DNA of 36,283 nucleotides from Pseudomonadota bacterium (GCA_023399375.1 JAEWPX010000124.1:1-36283); one strand, 5' to 3'; shown: positions 7,859 to 15,775, numbered from the stretch's first letter. Program-made: numbers and translations. Notes: generated by a model from the letters alone, not told the origin.

Positions 7859-8629
7859 TCAGCTGCGCCAGCGCGCCATGAATTCGGCGGCCGTGCCGCC
7901 GTCGTCGATGTGGGCGATCAGCGCCGAGCCGAAGACCACGGCGTCGATGAGGTCGCCGAAGGCGGCGAGCTGCTCCGGCTTCTTAATGCCGAAGCCGAGC
8001 GCCACGGGCACCTGGAAGATGCGCCGCACGGCGCGTAGCCGCTCGGTGATTTCGGCCGGCAGCGTTTCGCGCATGCCCGTGGTGCCGAGCACCGAGACGA
8101 AGTAGACGAAGCCCCGGGCCTTTGCCGCATAGGCGGCCAGGCGCTCCTCGGAGGTGTTGAGTCCGACCAGGGGGATGAGGTCGAGGCCGTGCTTCCCGAG
8201 CGCCTCGGCCATGGGGCCGGCTTCCTCGAGCGGCAGGTCCGGCACGATGAAGCCGGCCACGCCCGCGTCGGCCGCGTCCTCGGCCAGGCTGTCGAGGCCG
8301 TACTGCAGAAACGGGTTGTAGTAGCCCATGAGCACGAGCCCGGCCTTGTAGCGGCCCTTGCGGCGCGTGAGTTCGTGGAAGAGCCAGGACAGGCAGGTGC
8401 CGTTTAACAGGCAGTCGAGGGACGCCTTTTCCACCACCGGGCCGTCGGCCACGGGATCGGAAAAGGGCACGCCGATCTCGATGATGTCCGCGCCGCCGGC
8501 GTCCAGGGCGTCGAGTTCGTCGAAGAAGCGCTCCTTGTCCGGGAAGCCCCCGGGCAGGAACGGAATGAGCGCCTTGCGGCCGGCGGCCAGCGCCTCCATG
8601 ATGCGCGTGGTGAGGATGGACTGGCTCAT
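7859..8629 (-). CDS. trpA: Tryptophan synthase alpha subunit
   Basis: Cleaves indole-3-glycerol phosphate to indole and glyceraldehyde-3-phosphate; the indole is tunnelled to TrpB. The 256-residue TIM-barrel protein has the catalytic glutamate in EIGVPFSDP (Glu51) and the aspartate in ADGP (Asp62), with family-typical length. The VGLNTSEERL loop differs from the more common APTT-type sequence but is in the right place. The ATG at 8629 overlaps the trpB TGA stop by four bases (ATGA), implying translational coupling and equal amounts of the two subunits. It is the last biosynthetic gene of the aro-trp operon. Confidence 0.97.
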   Translation of the reverse strand: MSQSILTTRIMEALAAGRKALIPFLPGGFPDKERFFDELDALDAGGADIIEIGVPFSDPVADGPVVEKASLDCLLNGTCLSWLFHELTRRKGRYKAGLVLMGYYNPFLQYGLDSLAEDAADAGVAGFIVPDLPLEEAGPMAEALGKHGLDLIPLVGLNTSEERLAAYAAKARGFVYFVSVLGTTGMRETLPAEITERLRAVRRIFQVPVALGFGIKKPEQLAAFGDLIDAVVFGSALIAHIDDGGTAAEFMARWRS

Positions 8630-9810
8630 GCGAGGCCTCCCTGCTCTTTTTCGTAGGCTTCGATGATGCCGAGGTCCTTGTCGCCCCGGCCGGACAGGCA
8701 CACCACCACCTGCGCTCCCTTGGGAATCTCGGCGGCGTGGCTGCGCACCCAGGCCACGGCGTGGCAGCTTTCGAGCGCCGGGATGATGCCCTCGCGGCGG
8801 CACAGCGCCTCGAAGGCGGCCAGGGCCTCGCGGTCCACGGCGATGTCGTAGCGCACGCGGCCGATCGCGCCGAGGTGGGCGTGCTCCGGGCCGACGCCGG
8901 GATAGTCGAGGCCGGCCGAGACCGAATGGGACGGCTGGATCTGCCCTTCCGTGGTTTGGAGCAGCATGCTGCGCATGCCGTGGAGCACGCCGGGCGTGCC
9001 GAGGTTAATCGGCGCGGAATTGTAGCAGCCGGGCTCGCCCGTGCCGCCGGCCTCCACGCCGATGAGTTTGACCGAGGCGTCGGGCACGAAGTGGTGGAAC
9101 ATGCCGATGGCGTTGGAGCCGCCGCCGACGCAGGCCACGACGTAGTCCGGCAGCCGGCCCATCTTGTCCAGGCACTGCGCCCGCGCCTCGCGCGAGATCA
9201 CGGCCTGGAACTCGCGCACGAGCAGCGGGAAGGGGTGGGGGCCTGCGGCCGTGCCGAAGCAGTAGTGCGTCGTGCGCTGCTCGGCGATCCAGTAGCGCAG
9301 CGCCGCGTTGATGGCGTCCTTGAGGGTTTTCGTGCCGGACTCGATGGGCACGACCTCGGCCCCGAGCAGTTTCATGCGCTTGACGTTGTGCGCCTGGCGC
9401 ACCACGTCCTCGGCCCCCATGTAGACGATGCAGCCAAGGCCGAGCATGGCCGCGGCCGTGGCCGTGGCCACGCCGTGCTGCCCGGCCCCGGTTTCGGCCA
9501 GGAGCACGGATTTGCCCATGTGCTTGGTGAGAAGCCCCTGGCCCATGGTGTTGTTGATCTTGTGCGCGCCGGTATGGTTCAGGTCTTCCCTTTTCAGCCA
9601 CAGATCGAAGCCCAGTTCCTTGGACAGGTTCGGGCAGCGGTACAAGGGCGAGGGCCGGCCGACGTAATCGGCCAGGAGCGCGTTCAATTCGTTCTGGAAC
9701 CCGGCGCTCGGCACGATGGTGCGCATGGCCTCCTCGAGTTCCAGCAGCGGCGGCATGAGCAGTTCGGGCACGAACTGCCCGCCGAAGTCGCCATAATAAC
9801 CTTTTCGCAT
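8626..9810 (-). CDS. trpB: Tryptophan synthase beta subunit
   Basis: PLP enzyme that joins indole and serine to make tryptophan. The 394-residue protein starts MRKGYYGDFGGQFVPE, a classic TrpB1 N-terminus. The PLP lysine is Lys84 in HTGAHKINN; AETGAGQHG and the phosphate-binding GGGSNAIGMF are present. The frame is open upstream, but the ATG at 9810 fits the family start. Its best ribosome site, GGAGG at 9820-9824 with 9 bases to the ATG, is part of the repeat head GCCTCCGGCGGCC read on the other strand. The gap to trpF is 244 bases, the largest in the operon, and is full of palindromes. Confidence 0.97.
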   Translation of the reverse strand: MRKGYYGDFGGQFVPELLMPPLLELEEAMRTIVPSAGFQNELNALLADYVGRPSPLYRCPNLSKELGFDLWLKREDLNHTGAHKINNTMGQGLLTKHMGKSVLLAETGAGQHGVATATAAAMLGLGCIVYMGAEDVVRQAHNVKRMKLLGAEVVPIESGTKTLKDAINAALRYWIAEQRTTHYCFGTAAGPHPFPLLVREFQAVISREARAQCLDKMGRLPDYVVACVGGGSNAIGMFHHFVPDASVKLIGVEAGGTGEPGCYNSAPINLGTPGVLHGMRSMLLQTTEGQIQPSHSVSAGLDYPGVGPEHAHLGAIGRVRYDIAVDREALAAFEALCRREGIIPALESCHAVAWVRSHAAEIPKGAQVVVCLSGRGDKDLGIIEAYEKEQGGLA

Positions 9811-9818
9811 GGGGTGAT

Positions 9819-9865
9819 GCCTCCGGCGGCCTGGGGAACCTTTTTTGAAAAAAGGGTTCCCCAGG
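9819..9865 (+). repeat. Palindromic repeat with GCCTCCGGCGGCC head (copy 2), upstream of trpB
   Basis: The head is at 9819-9831. The hairpin that follows (9830-9865) has arms of 17 and 18 bases with one bulged G and an AT-rich top of six T and six A. On the minus strand the head reads GGCCGCCGGAGGC, providing GGAGG for trpB. The hairpin top resembles the one at 1-34. Confidence 0.75.
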
Positions 9866-9930
9866 ACCCCTTCCAAAAAACTTTCGATGGCTTCGCGACG
9901 TGCGCGCGGTCTCCTCGGGAATCCCTTGTC

Positions 9931-9982
9931 TCCCTGGTGCATTTGCCGCGACGGCGCGCCGTCGCGGCAAATGCACCAGGGA
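9931..9982. repeat. Perfect 52-bp palindrome in the trpF-trpB junction
   Basis: Bases 9931-9956 are the exact reverse complement of 9957-9982: 26-bp arms, no mismatch and no spacer. The left arm begins TCCCTGGTGCATTTGCCG. In RNA it would fold into a very stable hairpin in the middle of the aro-trp transcript. No T-run follows. Its origin is unknown; it may be a repeat-derived insertion. Confidence 0.85.
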
Positions 9983-9985
9983 AGG

Positions 9986-10044
9986 CGAGGGGGGCCGGGG
10001 GGGATCATCCCCCCCGGCGGGGTTCGGGGCAGCGCCCCGATCTT
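9986..10044. repeat. G-tract/hairpin intercistronic repeat, copy A
   Basis: Contains GGGGGGGATCATCCCCCCC followed by a small hairpin, TCGGGGC (10024-10030) and GCCCCGA (10034-10040). The first 30 bases match copy B (15711-15740) at 29 positions, and the small hairpins differ by paired changes. It begins four bases beyond the 52-bp palindrome and 10 bases from the trpF stop. Confidence 0.75.
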
Positions 10045-10054
10045 TGTCTTCTCT

Positions 10055-10672
10055 TCACCCTTTCACGGCCCAAAGGGACCTCCGGACTTTTGCCAACTCC
10101 TTGAGTCCCGGGGACGACTCGACGCCGGAGTTGAGGTCCACGCCGTGGGGCCGGGCCTGGGCGACGGCTTCGGCCACGTTGTCCGGGCCGAGGCCGCCGG
10201 CCAGCAGCCAGGGCATGGACGGGGAAAATTCGGCCAACGGCGCAAACGGCAGCGACACGCCGTGCCCGCCGCCGGACGTGCCGGCGTCGAGGAGCGCGTA
10301 GCGGATCGCGCCGGCGAAGCGCTGCACCTCGGCGGCAAGGGAAGCCGTGTCCGGGTGCTTTTGCGGCCAGAAGGCGCGGATGACGCGCTGCGGGCCCACG
10401 GCGCGGCAGAACGTCGCGTCCTGGCCGCCGTGGAGCTGGGCGAAATCGAGGTCGGCCGCGTCCATGACGGCGAGCACTTCGTCGAGGGTCTGCTCGACGA
10501 AGACGCCGACGCGCTTTGCCGTGGTGCGCGGCAGGGCGGCGGCCTGCGCCGCGGTCAGCCGGCGCGGGCTCTTGGCGGCGAAAATGAAGCCGAGCAGGTC
10601 CGCCCCGGCCTCGGCGCAGCCGATGACGTCCTCGGGGCGGGTCATGCCGCAGATCTTGACCAGCGTCGCCAT
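10055..10672 (-). CDS. trpF: Phosphoribosylanthranilate isomerase
   Basis: Third tryptophan-specific step: isomerises N-(5-phosphoribosyl)anthranilate to the CdRP enol form. The 205-residue TIM barrel starts MATLVKICGMTRPED with the catalytic cysteine Cys8. It has FAQLHGGQ mid-chain, LLDAGTSGGGHG with the general-acid aspartate, and the phosphate-binding AGGLGPDNV and DLNSGVESSPGLK near the C-terminus. The ATG at 10672 is one base past the trpC stop, with AAAGGCGG upstream. Stand-alone trpF and trpC (not fused as in enterics) is the usual Desulfovibrio form. Confidence 0.96.
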   Translation of the reverse strand: MATLVKICGMTRPEDVIGCAEAGADLLGFIFAAKSPRRLTAAQAAALPRTTAKRVGVFVEQTLDEVLAVMDAADLDFAQLHGGQDATFCRAVGPQRVIRAFWPQKHPDTASLAAEVQRFAGAIRYALLDAGTSGGGHGVSLPFAPLAEFSPSMPWLLAGGLGPDNVAEAVAQARPHGVDLNSGVESSPGLKELAKVRRSLWAVKG

Positions 10673-10673
10673 A

Positions 10674-11444
10674 TCAGTCCGCCTTTCCGGTCAACCGGGC
10701 CAGGGCCTGGCCGGGGTCGTCCCCGCTCATGAGCGAGGTGCCGACCAGCACCGCGTTGTAGCCGAGCGCCGCCATGCCGAGCACGTCGGCCCGGGTGTTT
10801 ATGCCGCTGGCGGCGATCCAGATGCGGCCGGGGCGTTTTTTCGCGGCCATGCGCCGGGCCACGTCGAGGTCGGTTTTCAGGGTGTCCAGGTCGCGACTGT
10901 TGACCTGGACGATGCGCGCGCCGGCTTTTTCGGCGCGTTCCAGGTCGGCCTCGTCGAAGACCTCGACCACGGCTTCGAGGCCGGCGTCGTAGGTCAGGCG
11001 CAGCATTTCGGAGAGCTCCTCGTCGGTGAGCATGCGCACGATGAGGAGCAAGGCCGAGGCCTTGGTCGCGGCGGTTTCCACCACTTGCAGCGGATGGAGC
11101 AGGAAGTCCTTGCGCAGCATGGGCAGGCCCACGGCGCTGATGGTTTCCAGGTAGTCGAGCGACCCCTTGAAGTAGGTCTCCTCGGTGAGCACGGATATGG
11201 CCGCCGCGCCCGAGGCGGCGTACATGGCCGCGACCTCGGCCGGGGAGAGCCCCAGGTTGATGTCGCCGGCCGACGGCGAGGCCCGCTTGTACTCGGCGAT
11301 GACCGCGACGGGGCCTGCGGCGAGGAGGGCGTCGGAAAAGGGCGGCCGCTTGCCGGTGTAGGGCATGGGCAGCTTTTCCGTGGCCTCAAGTTCCTTGAGG
11401 CGTTTGATGGCCGGGGCCTGGGCGGCCCGGAACTTCTCAAGCAT
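10674..11444 (-). CDS. trpC: Indole-3-glycerol phosphate synthase
   Basis: Closes the indole ring from CdRP, releasing CO2 and water. The 256-residue TIM barrel has IAEYKRASPSAGDI (active-site lysine), LTEETYFKGSLDYL, LRKDFLLHPLQV, the EVFDEADLERA region and the phosphate site ASGINTRADV and LVGTSLMSGDDP. The ATG at 11444 lies 8 bases inside the end of trpD, with AAGGAC upstream, so translation is probably coupled. An upstream extension of the frame runs through trpD and is not used. Confidence 0.96.
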   Translation of the reverse strand: MLEKFRAAQAPAIKRLKELEATEKLPMPYTGKRPPFSDALLAAGPVAVIAEYKRASPSAGDINLGLSPAEVAAMYAASGAAAISVLTEETYFKGSLDYLETISAVGLPMLRKDFLLHPLQVVETAATKASALLLIVRMLTDEELSEMLRLTYDAGLEAVVEVFDEADLERAEKAGARIVQVNSRDLDTLKTDLDVARRMAAKKRPGRIWIAASGINTRADVLGMAALGYNAVLVGTSLMSGDDPGQALARLTGKAD

Positions 11445-12447
11445 GGAGGACGTCCTTGAAGAATTTCGCGGCCGTGCCGGAAGCGATGGCGTCGCGTGCC
11501 TTGGTGACCCCCTGCTTGAGCGTGAGGTCGTCTTCGAGCAGGTGCAGGGCGCAGCCGAGGTTGAGCGCGACCATGTCGCGCATGGCCTGGTTGCCCTTGC
11601 CGGCGAGAATCTCACGCAGAACGGCCACGGCCTCGTCGCGGCCGGAGACGACCACCTCGGCAGGCTTGTGCGTCGGGATGCCGAGGCTTTCCGGGTCGAT
11701 GCGGTCGTTTTTGAGCCAGCCGTCGCGCAGCCAGCAGACGGTCGCCGGGCCGAAGGGCGTCAGCTCGTCGAAGCCGCCCGCGCCGTGGATGACCGCGCCG
11801 CAGGGCAGGCCCGTGAGCGCCAGCACCTCGGCCATGAGGCGCACGTGGCGCGCGGTGGGCACGCCCAGGAGCTGGTGGGTGGGGCGCGCGGGATTTAAAA
11901 GCGGCCCCATGAGGTTAAAAAGCGAGCGCACGCCGAGTTCCTTGCGGATGGGGCCGATGCGCTTGAAGGCCGGGTGGTAGTTGGGGGCGAAGAGGAAGAC
12001 GAAATTGTGCTTGTCGAGCTCGGCGGCCACGAGGTCGGGCTCGACCACAAGGGTGAAACCCAGGGCTTCCACGGCGTCGGCGCTGCCGCAGGAGCTCGAT
12101 ACGGCGCGGTTGCCGTGCTTGACGACCTTGTGCCCCATGGCGGCGAGGTAGAGGGCCACGGCGGTGGAGCAGTTAAACGAGCAGGTATTGTCGCCGCCCG
12201 TGCCGCAGGTGTCGATGCGCGCGCCGGTCAGGCCCGCGACGAGCCGCGCCTCTTCCAGGGCGGTGGTGACGCCGGCGGCGATTTCCACGGCGCACTCGCC
12301 CTTGGTCTTGAGCCCCATGAGGAACGCGCCGACGCACGAGGCGGGCATTTCCCCGGTGTACATGGCGCGGAAGGCGTAGGTGGCCAGTTCCTGGGGGAGA
12401 TCCTTGCCCATGGCGAGCAGTTCCAGGCATTCGACATGTTTTTCCAC
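11437..12447 (-). CDS. trpD: Anthranilate phosphoribosyltransferase
   Basis: Transfers phosphoribose from PRPP to anthranilate. The 336-residue product carries the PRPP-binding CGTGGDNTCSFNCST (residues 81-95), the KHGNRAVSSSCGSADAVEALG anthranilate/PRPP region (cited as KHGNRAVS and GSADAVE), and the NLMGPLLNPARP motif. It is not fused to trpG. Ribosome site AAAGGAG precedes the ATG at 12447. A gene for a HEPN-domain protein separates it from trpG, an unusual interruption of the trpG-trpD pair. Confidence 0.96.
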   Translation of the reverse strand: MEKHVECLELLAMGKDLPQELATYAFRAMYTGEMPASCVGAFLMGLKTKGECAVEIAAGVTTALEEARLVAGLTGARIDTCGTGGDNTCSFNCSTAVALYLAAMGHKVVKHGNRAVSSSCGSADAVEALGFTLVVEPDLVAAELDKHNFVFLFAPNYHPAFKRIGPIRKELGVRSLFNLMGPLLNPARPTHQLLGVPTARHVRLMAEVLALTGLPCGAVIHGAGGFDELTPFGPATVCWLRDGWLKNDRIDPESLGIPTHKPAEVVVSGRDEAVAVLREILAGKGNQAMRDMVALNLGCALHLLEDDLTLKQGVTKARDAIASGTAAKFFKDVLHA

Positions 12448-12474
12448 GGTGATGCTCCTTTGCGGCGTGGGCGG

Positions 12475-12858
12475 TTAACGCGGGAAGTCGGCCAGTTCCT
12501 CGCGCGCCATGTTTAAAAACGCCCTGGCGCGGTCGATCTGTTCGGCGACGGCGTCGCGGGTGAGGCAGAGGTTGGTGTCGAAGTCGGCGTGATTGCGCAG
12601 TTCCTCGGCTTCGAGCAGCCAGTGGTGGAACACGGGCGGCAACACGCCCGTATAGGAGAAGCGCTGGCCGAAGGCGTCCACGATGCTTTGCGGGTCGTGG
12701 ACGTCGATCTTGACGGTGAGCAGGAACGCCTCGGCCACATAGTGCATGATGAAATAGGCGCGGCTCATGGCGCAGTCGTACAGCCCTTCCGAGGCGAGCA
12801 GCCGCGCGCCGTGCAGGCTGTCCTTGGCTTTGTCGAGCAGGGCGGGAACGGTATTCAA
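12475..12858 (-). CDS. HEPN-domain (UPF0332-like) protein inside the trp operon
   Basis: A 127-residue helical protein. The AMSRAYFIMHYVAEAFLL stretch (30-47) matches the SRxYYAxF core of HEPN/UPF0332 proteins, and LLEAEELRNHADFD (81-94) matches their second conserved helix. No ATG exists near the start of the homology; TTG at 12858, preceded by AAGGA, is the likely start, 11 bases after the trpG stop. HEPN proteins are often RNases or partners of MNT nucleotidyltransferases, but no MNT gene is adjacent. The only Rx4-6H-like spacing is Arg33-His39, inside the SRxYY helix, so RNase activity is doubtful. Its role among tryptophan genes is unknown; regulation or enzyme scaffolding are guesses. 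Confidence 0.8.
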   Translation of the reverse strand: MNTVPALLDKAKDSLHGARLLASEGLYDCAMSRAYFIMHYVAEAFLLTVKIDVHDPQSIVDAFGQRFSYTGVLPPVFHHWLLEAEELRNHADFDTNLCLTRDAVAEQIDRARAFLNMAREELADFPR

Positions 12859-12869
12859 GGTGTTTGTCC

Positions 12870-13442
12870 TTAAAGGATTTTTTCCGGAAAATTCGCGATC
12901 AGCTTCATGCCCTGGGGCGTGAAGACCGATTCCGGGTGGAACTGCACGCCGACCCACGGACGGTCGCGGTAGCGCATCCCCATGACCTCGTTCTGCTCGG
13001 TCCAGGCCGTGATTTCGAGCTTGTCCGGGACCCTGCCGGCGAGCACCAGCAGGGAATGGTAGCGGCAGACTTCGAAGGGATTGGGCAGGCCGGCGAAAAG
13101 TCCGGTCTCGCGGTGGTACACGTCGGACGTCTTGCCATGCATGATGCGGTCCGCGACCACGACCGGCGCGCCGGCGAAATGCCCCAGAATCTGATGCCCG
13201 AGGCAGATGCCGAACACCGGCGTCTGCTTGGGCAAAAGCTCCAAAAATTGGAGGCACAGCCCGGCATTGACCGGATTGCTCGGACCCGGGGAGATGCAGA
13301 CCATGTCGAGCTTGCCCGAGCCGGCCAGCTCCAGGATGTCCGCATCGTCGTTTTTCTTCACCACAGGATCGCGGCCAAGCTGCTGGAATGCCTGCACCAC
13401 GTTGAAGGTGAAGGAATCGAAGTTGTCAATAAGTAAAAACAT
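12870..13442 (-). CDS. trpG: Anthranilate synthase glutamine amidotransferase subunit
   Basis: Supplies ammonia from glutamine to TrpE. The 190-residue class I amidotransferase has the nucleophile elbow GICLGHQ (Cys80) and the HPES dyad (His169, Glu171), with the N-terminal LLIDNFDSFTFN signature. The trpE stop codon lies 17 bases inside its start, and AAGGAGG is just upstream of the ATG at 13442, so the two anthranilate synthase subunits are coupled. In some bacteria one TrpG also serves PabB; no pab gene is visible here. Confidence 0.96.
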   Translation of the reverse strand: MFLLIDNFDSFTFNVVQAFQQLGRDPVVKKNDDADILELAGSGKLDMVCISPGPSNPVNAGLCLQFLELLPKQTPVFGICLGHQILGHFAGAPVVVADRIMHGKTSDVYHRETGLFAGLPNPFEVCRYHSLLVLAGRVPDKLEITAWTEQNEVMGMRYRDRPWVGVQFHPESVFTPQGMKLIANFPEKIL

Positions 13443-14844
13443 CGCCGTCCTCCTTGGCCGCCAGCACTTCGGCGATGACGCGGGCCTTGTTCTGGCACTC
13501 CATCCATTCTTTCGCAGGATCGGAATCGTAGACGATGCCCGCGCCGGCCTGCCAGGACACCATGCCGTCGCGGATCCAGAGGCTGCGGATGGTGATGCCC
13601 GTGTCCAGGTTCACATGGCCGTCATCGAGGCCGATCCAGCCGATACAGCCGGCGTAGGGGCCGCGGGGCTGGCGCTGCTCGAGCTCGGCGATCATCTGCA
13701 TGGCCCGCACCTTGGGCGCGCCGGAAAGCGTGCCGGCCGGAAAGGCGCATTGCAGCACGTCCAGGGCGTCGAGGCCCTCTTTCAGTTGCGCCGTCACGTA
13801 GGAGACGATGTGCATGACGTGGGAAAAGCGCTCCACGGCCATGAACTTCTCCACCTTGACCGTGCCAGGGCCGGCCATGCGGCCGAGGTCGTTGCGCCCG
13901 AGGTCCACGAGCATGACGTGCTCGGCGCGCTCCTTGGGGTCGGCGAGAAGCTCGGCGGCAAGATGGTCGTCCTGCTCCGGGGTCTTGCCGCGCGGGCGCG
14001 TGCCCGCGATGGGGCAGGTGGTCAGTTCCCCGTCGCGGCAGCGGATGAGCAGTTCCGGCGAGGAGCCGAGAAGCGTCACGCGCGGCAGACGCATGAAGAA
14101 CATGTAGGGCGACGGATTGACTTGGCGCAGCCTTCTGTAGAGCACGAAGGGGTTGCCGGAAAACGGCGCGGAAAACTGCGTCGAAAGCACCGTCTGGATG
14201 CACTCGCCGGCCCGGATCATGTCCTTGCACGCGGCCACGGCGTCCATGTAGCCCTGCGCGTCCGGGCTGTTGACCACCTTGCCTGCCTCGGGGCGCTCCA
14301 TGGGCGCGAAGATGTTGCTGTAATCGATCTTCGCCTTCTTGCCCTCATCGAGCGACAGGTGCAGGCAGCGGTGCTTGACGTGGTCGAAGAGGACCACGCG
14401 CCCGGGCAGCACGAGGCAGAACTCGGCCTCCTCGGGCGGCAGAACCGGCGCGAGCTTGGGCTCCAGAATGCCGGCGATGCCGTAGCCGAAATAGCCCGCG
14501 AGCGAGCGCGTGATGGGCGGCACGTCGGCGAAGCCCTCGGGCGGCAGGACGGTCAGGTCTGCCAGGATGCCGCGCATGCCCTCCATGAAGCCCTGGCCGT
14601 GGTACTTGGACAGACCCTCGAGGCGGGCGTCGCGCACGCTCACGTCGAGCTTGCCGTCCTTCATGCGCAGCCGCAGCCGGAAATCCCAGGCGATGAGGCT
14701 GTAGCGGCCGAGCCGGCCGTCCACCTCGGCGCTTTCCAGAAGGATGCCGGGCCGCTCGCCCACGAGCCCGAGATACAGGCTGATGGGCGTCTGGACGTCG
14801 GCCGGCAGCCACGTCCCTTCCTGCCGTAGCGAAATCGCGCTCAT
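13426..14844 (-). CDS. trpE: Anthranilate synthase chorismate-binding subunit
   Basis: Converts chorismate to anthranilate with ammonia from TrpG, the committed step to tryptophan. The 472-residue protein has the N-terminal LLES motif (35-38) that binds tryptophan for feedback inhibition, then the chorismate-binding core with IAGTRPRG, DLGRNDLGRM, AGTLSGAPKVRAMQ and the C-terminal GAGIVYDSDP. It therefore looks feedback-sensitive and is TrpE rather than PabB. The ATG overlaps the tyrA TGA by four bases (ATGA) and AAAGGAC precedes it. Confidence 0.96.
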   Translation of the reverse strand: MSAISLRQEGTWLPADVQTPISLYLGLVGERPGILLESAEVDGRLGRYSLIAWDFRLRLRMKDGKLDVSVRDARLEGLSKYHGQGFMEGMRGILADLTVLPPEGFADVPPITRSLAGYFGYGIAGILEPKLAPVLPPEEAEFCLVLPGRVVLFDHVKHRCLHLSLDEGKKAKIDYSNIFAPMERPEAGKVVNSPDAQGYMDAVAACKDMIRAGECIQTVLSTQFSAPFSGNPFVLYRRLRQVNPSPYMFFMRLPRVTLLGSSPELLIRCRDGELTTCPIAGTRPRGKTPEQDDHLAAELLADPKERAEHVMLVDLGRNDLGRMAGPGTVKVEKFMAVERFSHVMHIVSYVTAQLKEGLDALDVLQCAFPAGTLSGAPKVRAMQMIAELEQRQPRGPYAGCIGWIGLDDGHVNLDTGITIRSLWIRDGMVSWQAGAGIVYDSDPAKEWMECQNKARVIAEVLAAKEDGDVFTY

Positions 14845-15671
14845 GGATTGTCCTTTTTTGCCGTCTCGGCGGTCCACCACGCCTCGGCGCGGCGAACGAG
14901 CAGGTCCACGTCGCCGCCCACGGCGAGATTGAGGAAGCTGCGGAAATTGCGCACGGCCTCGTGGCTGTACGGATTGGCCTCGAACAGCGCCGTGAAAAGC
15001 GCCGCATCCTTGGTGATGAGCTTTTCGGCGGCCGTCAGCCGACGCGTGAATGACGGGGTGAGGTAGTTCTGCACCTCGCCGCCCGCGGCCTGCGCCGCGA
15101 GGTAGGCGAGCGTGGTCACGAAATTGAGCCCCTGCACGTAGGCCGCGGCCCGGTCGTGCTCTTCGGCGCTGGAAGGAAACGGCGTGAAGCCGATGCGAAC
15201 GCACCAGGCGGAGACGGCCTCGCTCGCCCGCGCGTCGCGCCCGGGCCGGCCGTCCATGACCGCCACGCGCAGGGCGTCGTTTGGCCCCGGCGCGGGGCCG
15301 AACAGCGGATGCGTGCCGACCACGGGGCCGGCGTAATGGGTCGTCATGCCGGCGATGGGCAGGGTCTTGACCGAACCCACGTCGGCCAGGATCTGCGCGC
15401 CGCCCATGTACGGGGCGATGCGCTGCGCCACTTCGTCCGTGGCGTAGACCGGCACGGAAAGGAGCACCATGTCCGCGCCGGCGATGGCTTTGGCGAGCTT
15501 TTCATCCGTCAGCGGCCGGTCGAGCTCGCGCACGTCGATGCCGGCCTCCCGGCTGCGCTGGGCGATGAGCTTGCCCATGCCCCCCCGCGCCCCGACCAGG
15601 GCCAGGGAGGCGATGGCAAAAGCGGGGTCGTCGGTTTCAGGTGTGTCCGAAGGACTGTTCGTAACTGACAT
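14841..15671 (-). CDS. tyrA: Prephenate dehydrogenase
   Basis: Oxidative decarboxylation of prephenate (possibly arogenate) toward tyrosine. The 276-residue product has an N-terminal dinucleotide fold (LALVGARGGMGKLIA, about residues 23-37) and the catalytic histidine motif GTHPLFGP. The C-terminal helical dimerisation domain carries EEHDRAAAYVQGLNF. There is no chorismate mutase fusion; that activity is in PheA. The long open frame continues upstream through aroA, but the ATG at 15671 fits the family. Its ribosome site (AAAGG) is modest. The junction to aroA holds repeat copy B. Confidence 0.92.
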   Translation of the reverse strand: MSVTNSPSDTPETDDPAFAIASLALVGARGGMGKLIAQRSREAGIDVRELDRPLTDEKLAKAIAGADMVLLSVPVYATDEVAQRIAPYMGGAQILADVGSVKTLPIAGMTTHYAGPVVGTHPLFGPAPGPNDALRVAVMDGRPGRDARASEAVSAWCVRIGFTPFPSSAEEHDRAAAYVQGLNFVTTLAYLAAQAAGGEVQNYLTPSFTRRLTAAEKLITKDAALFTALFEANPYSHEAVRNFRSFLNLAVGGDVDLLVRRAEAWWTAETAKKDNP

Positions 15672-15710
15672 AATAGCCTTTACTTCAACGGTTTTTGTCA
15701 CACACCCCGC

Positions 15711-15770
15711 CGAGGGGGGTCGGGGGGGATCATCCCCCCCGATGGGGCGTGGGGCAACGCCCCACATCTT
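15711..15770. repeat. G-tract/hairpin intercistronic repeat, copy B
   Basis: Contains GGGGGGGATCATCCCCCCC and a small hairpin GTGGGGC (15749-15755) and GCCCCAC (15759-15765). Together with copy A at 9986 it is the second such element within the same operon, here in the aroA-tyrA junction, five bases past the aroA stop. Stem changes between the copies are compensatory. Confidence 0.75.
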
Positions 15771-15775
15771 AAAAT

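Noticed and set aside
9830..9865. Hairpin before trpB as a rho-independent terminator
   Set aside because: The T-run is inside the stem, not after it on the minus strand, and trpBA would be cut off from the operon.
9840..10054. Possible coding sequence between trpF and trpB
   Set aside because: The stretch is made almost wholly of palindromes and repeats; frames across it are translations of repeat DNA.
12859..13257. Upstream extension of the HEPN reading frame into trpG
   Set aside because: This part is an out-of-frame reading of trpG. HEPN similarity begins at the TTG at 12858.
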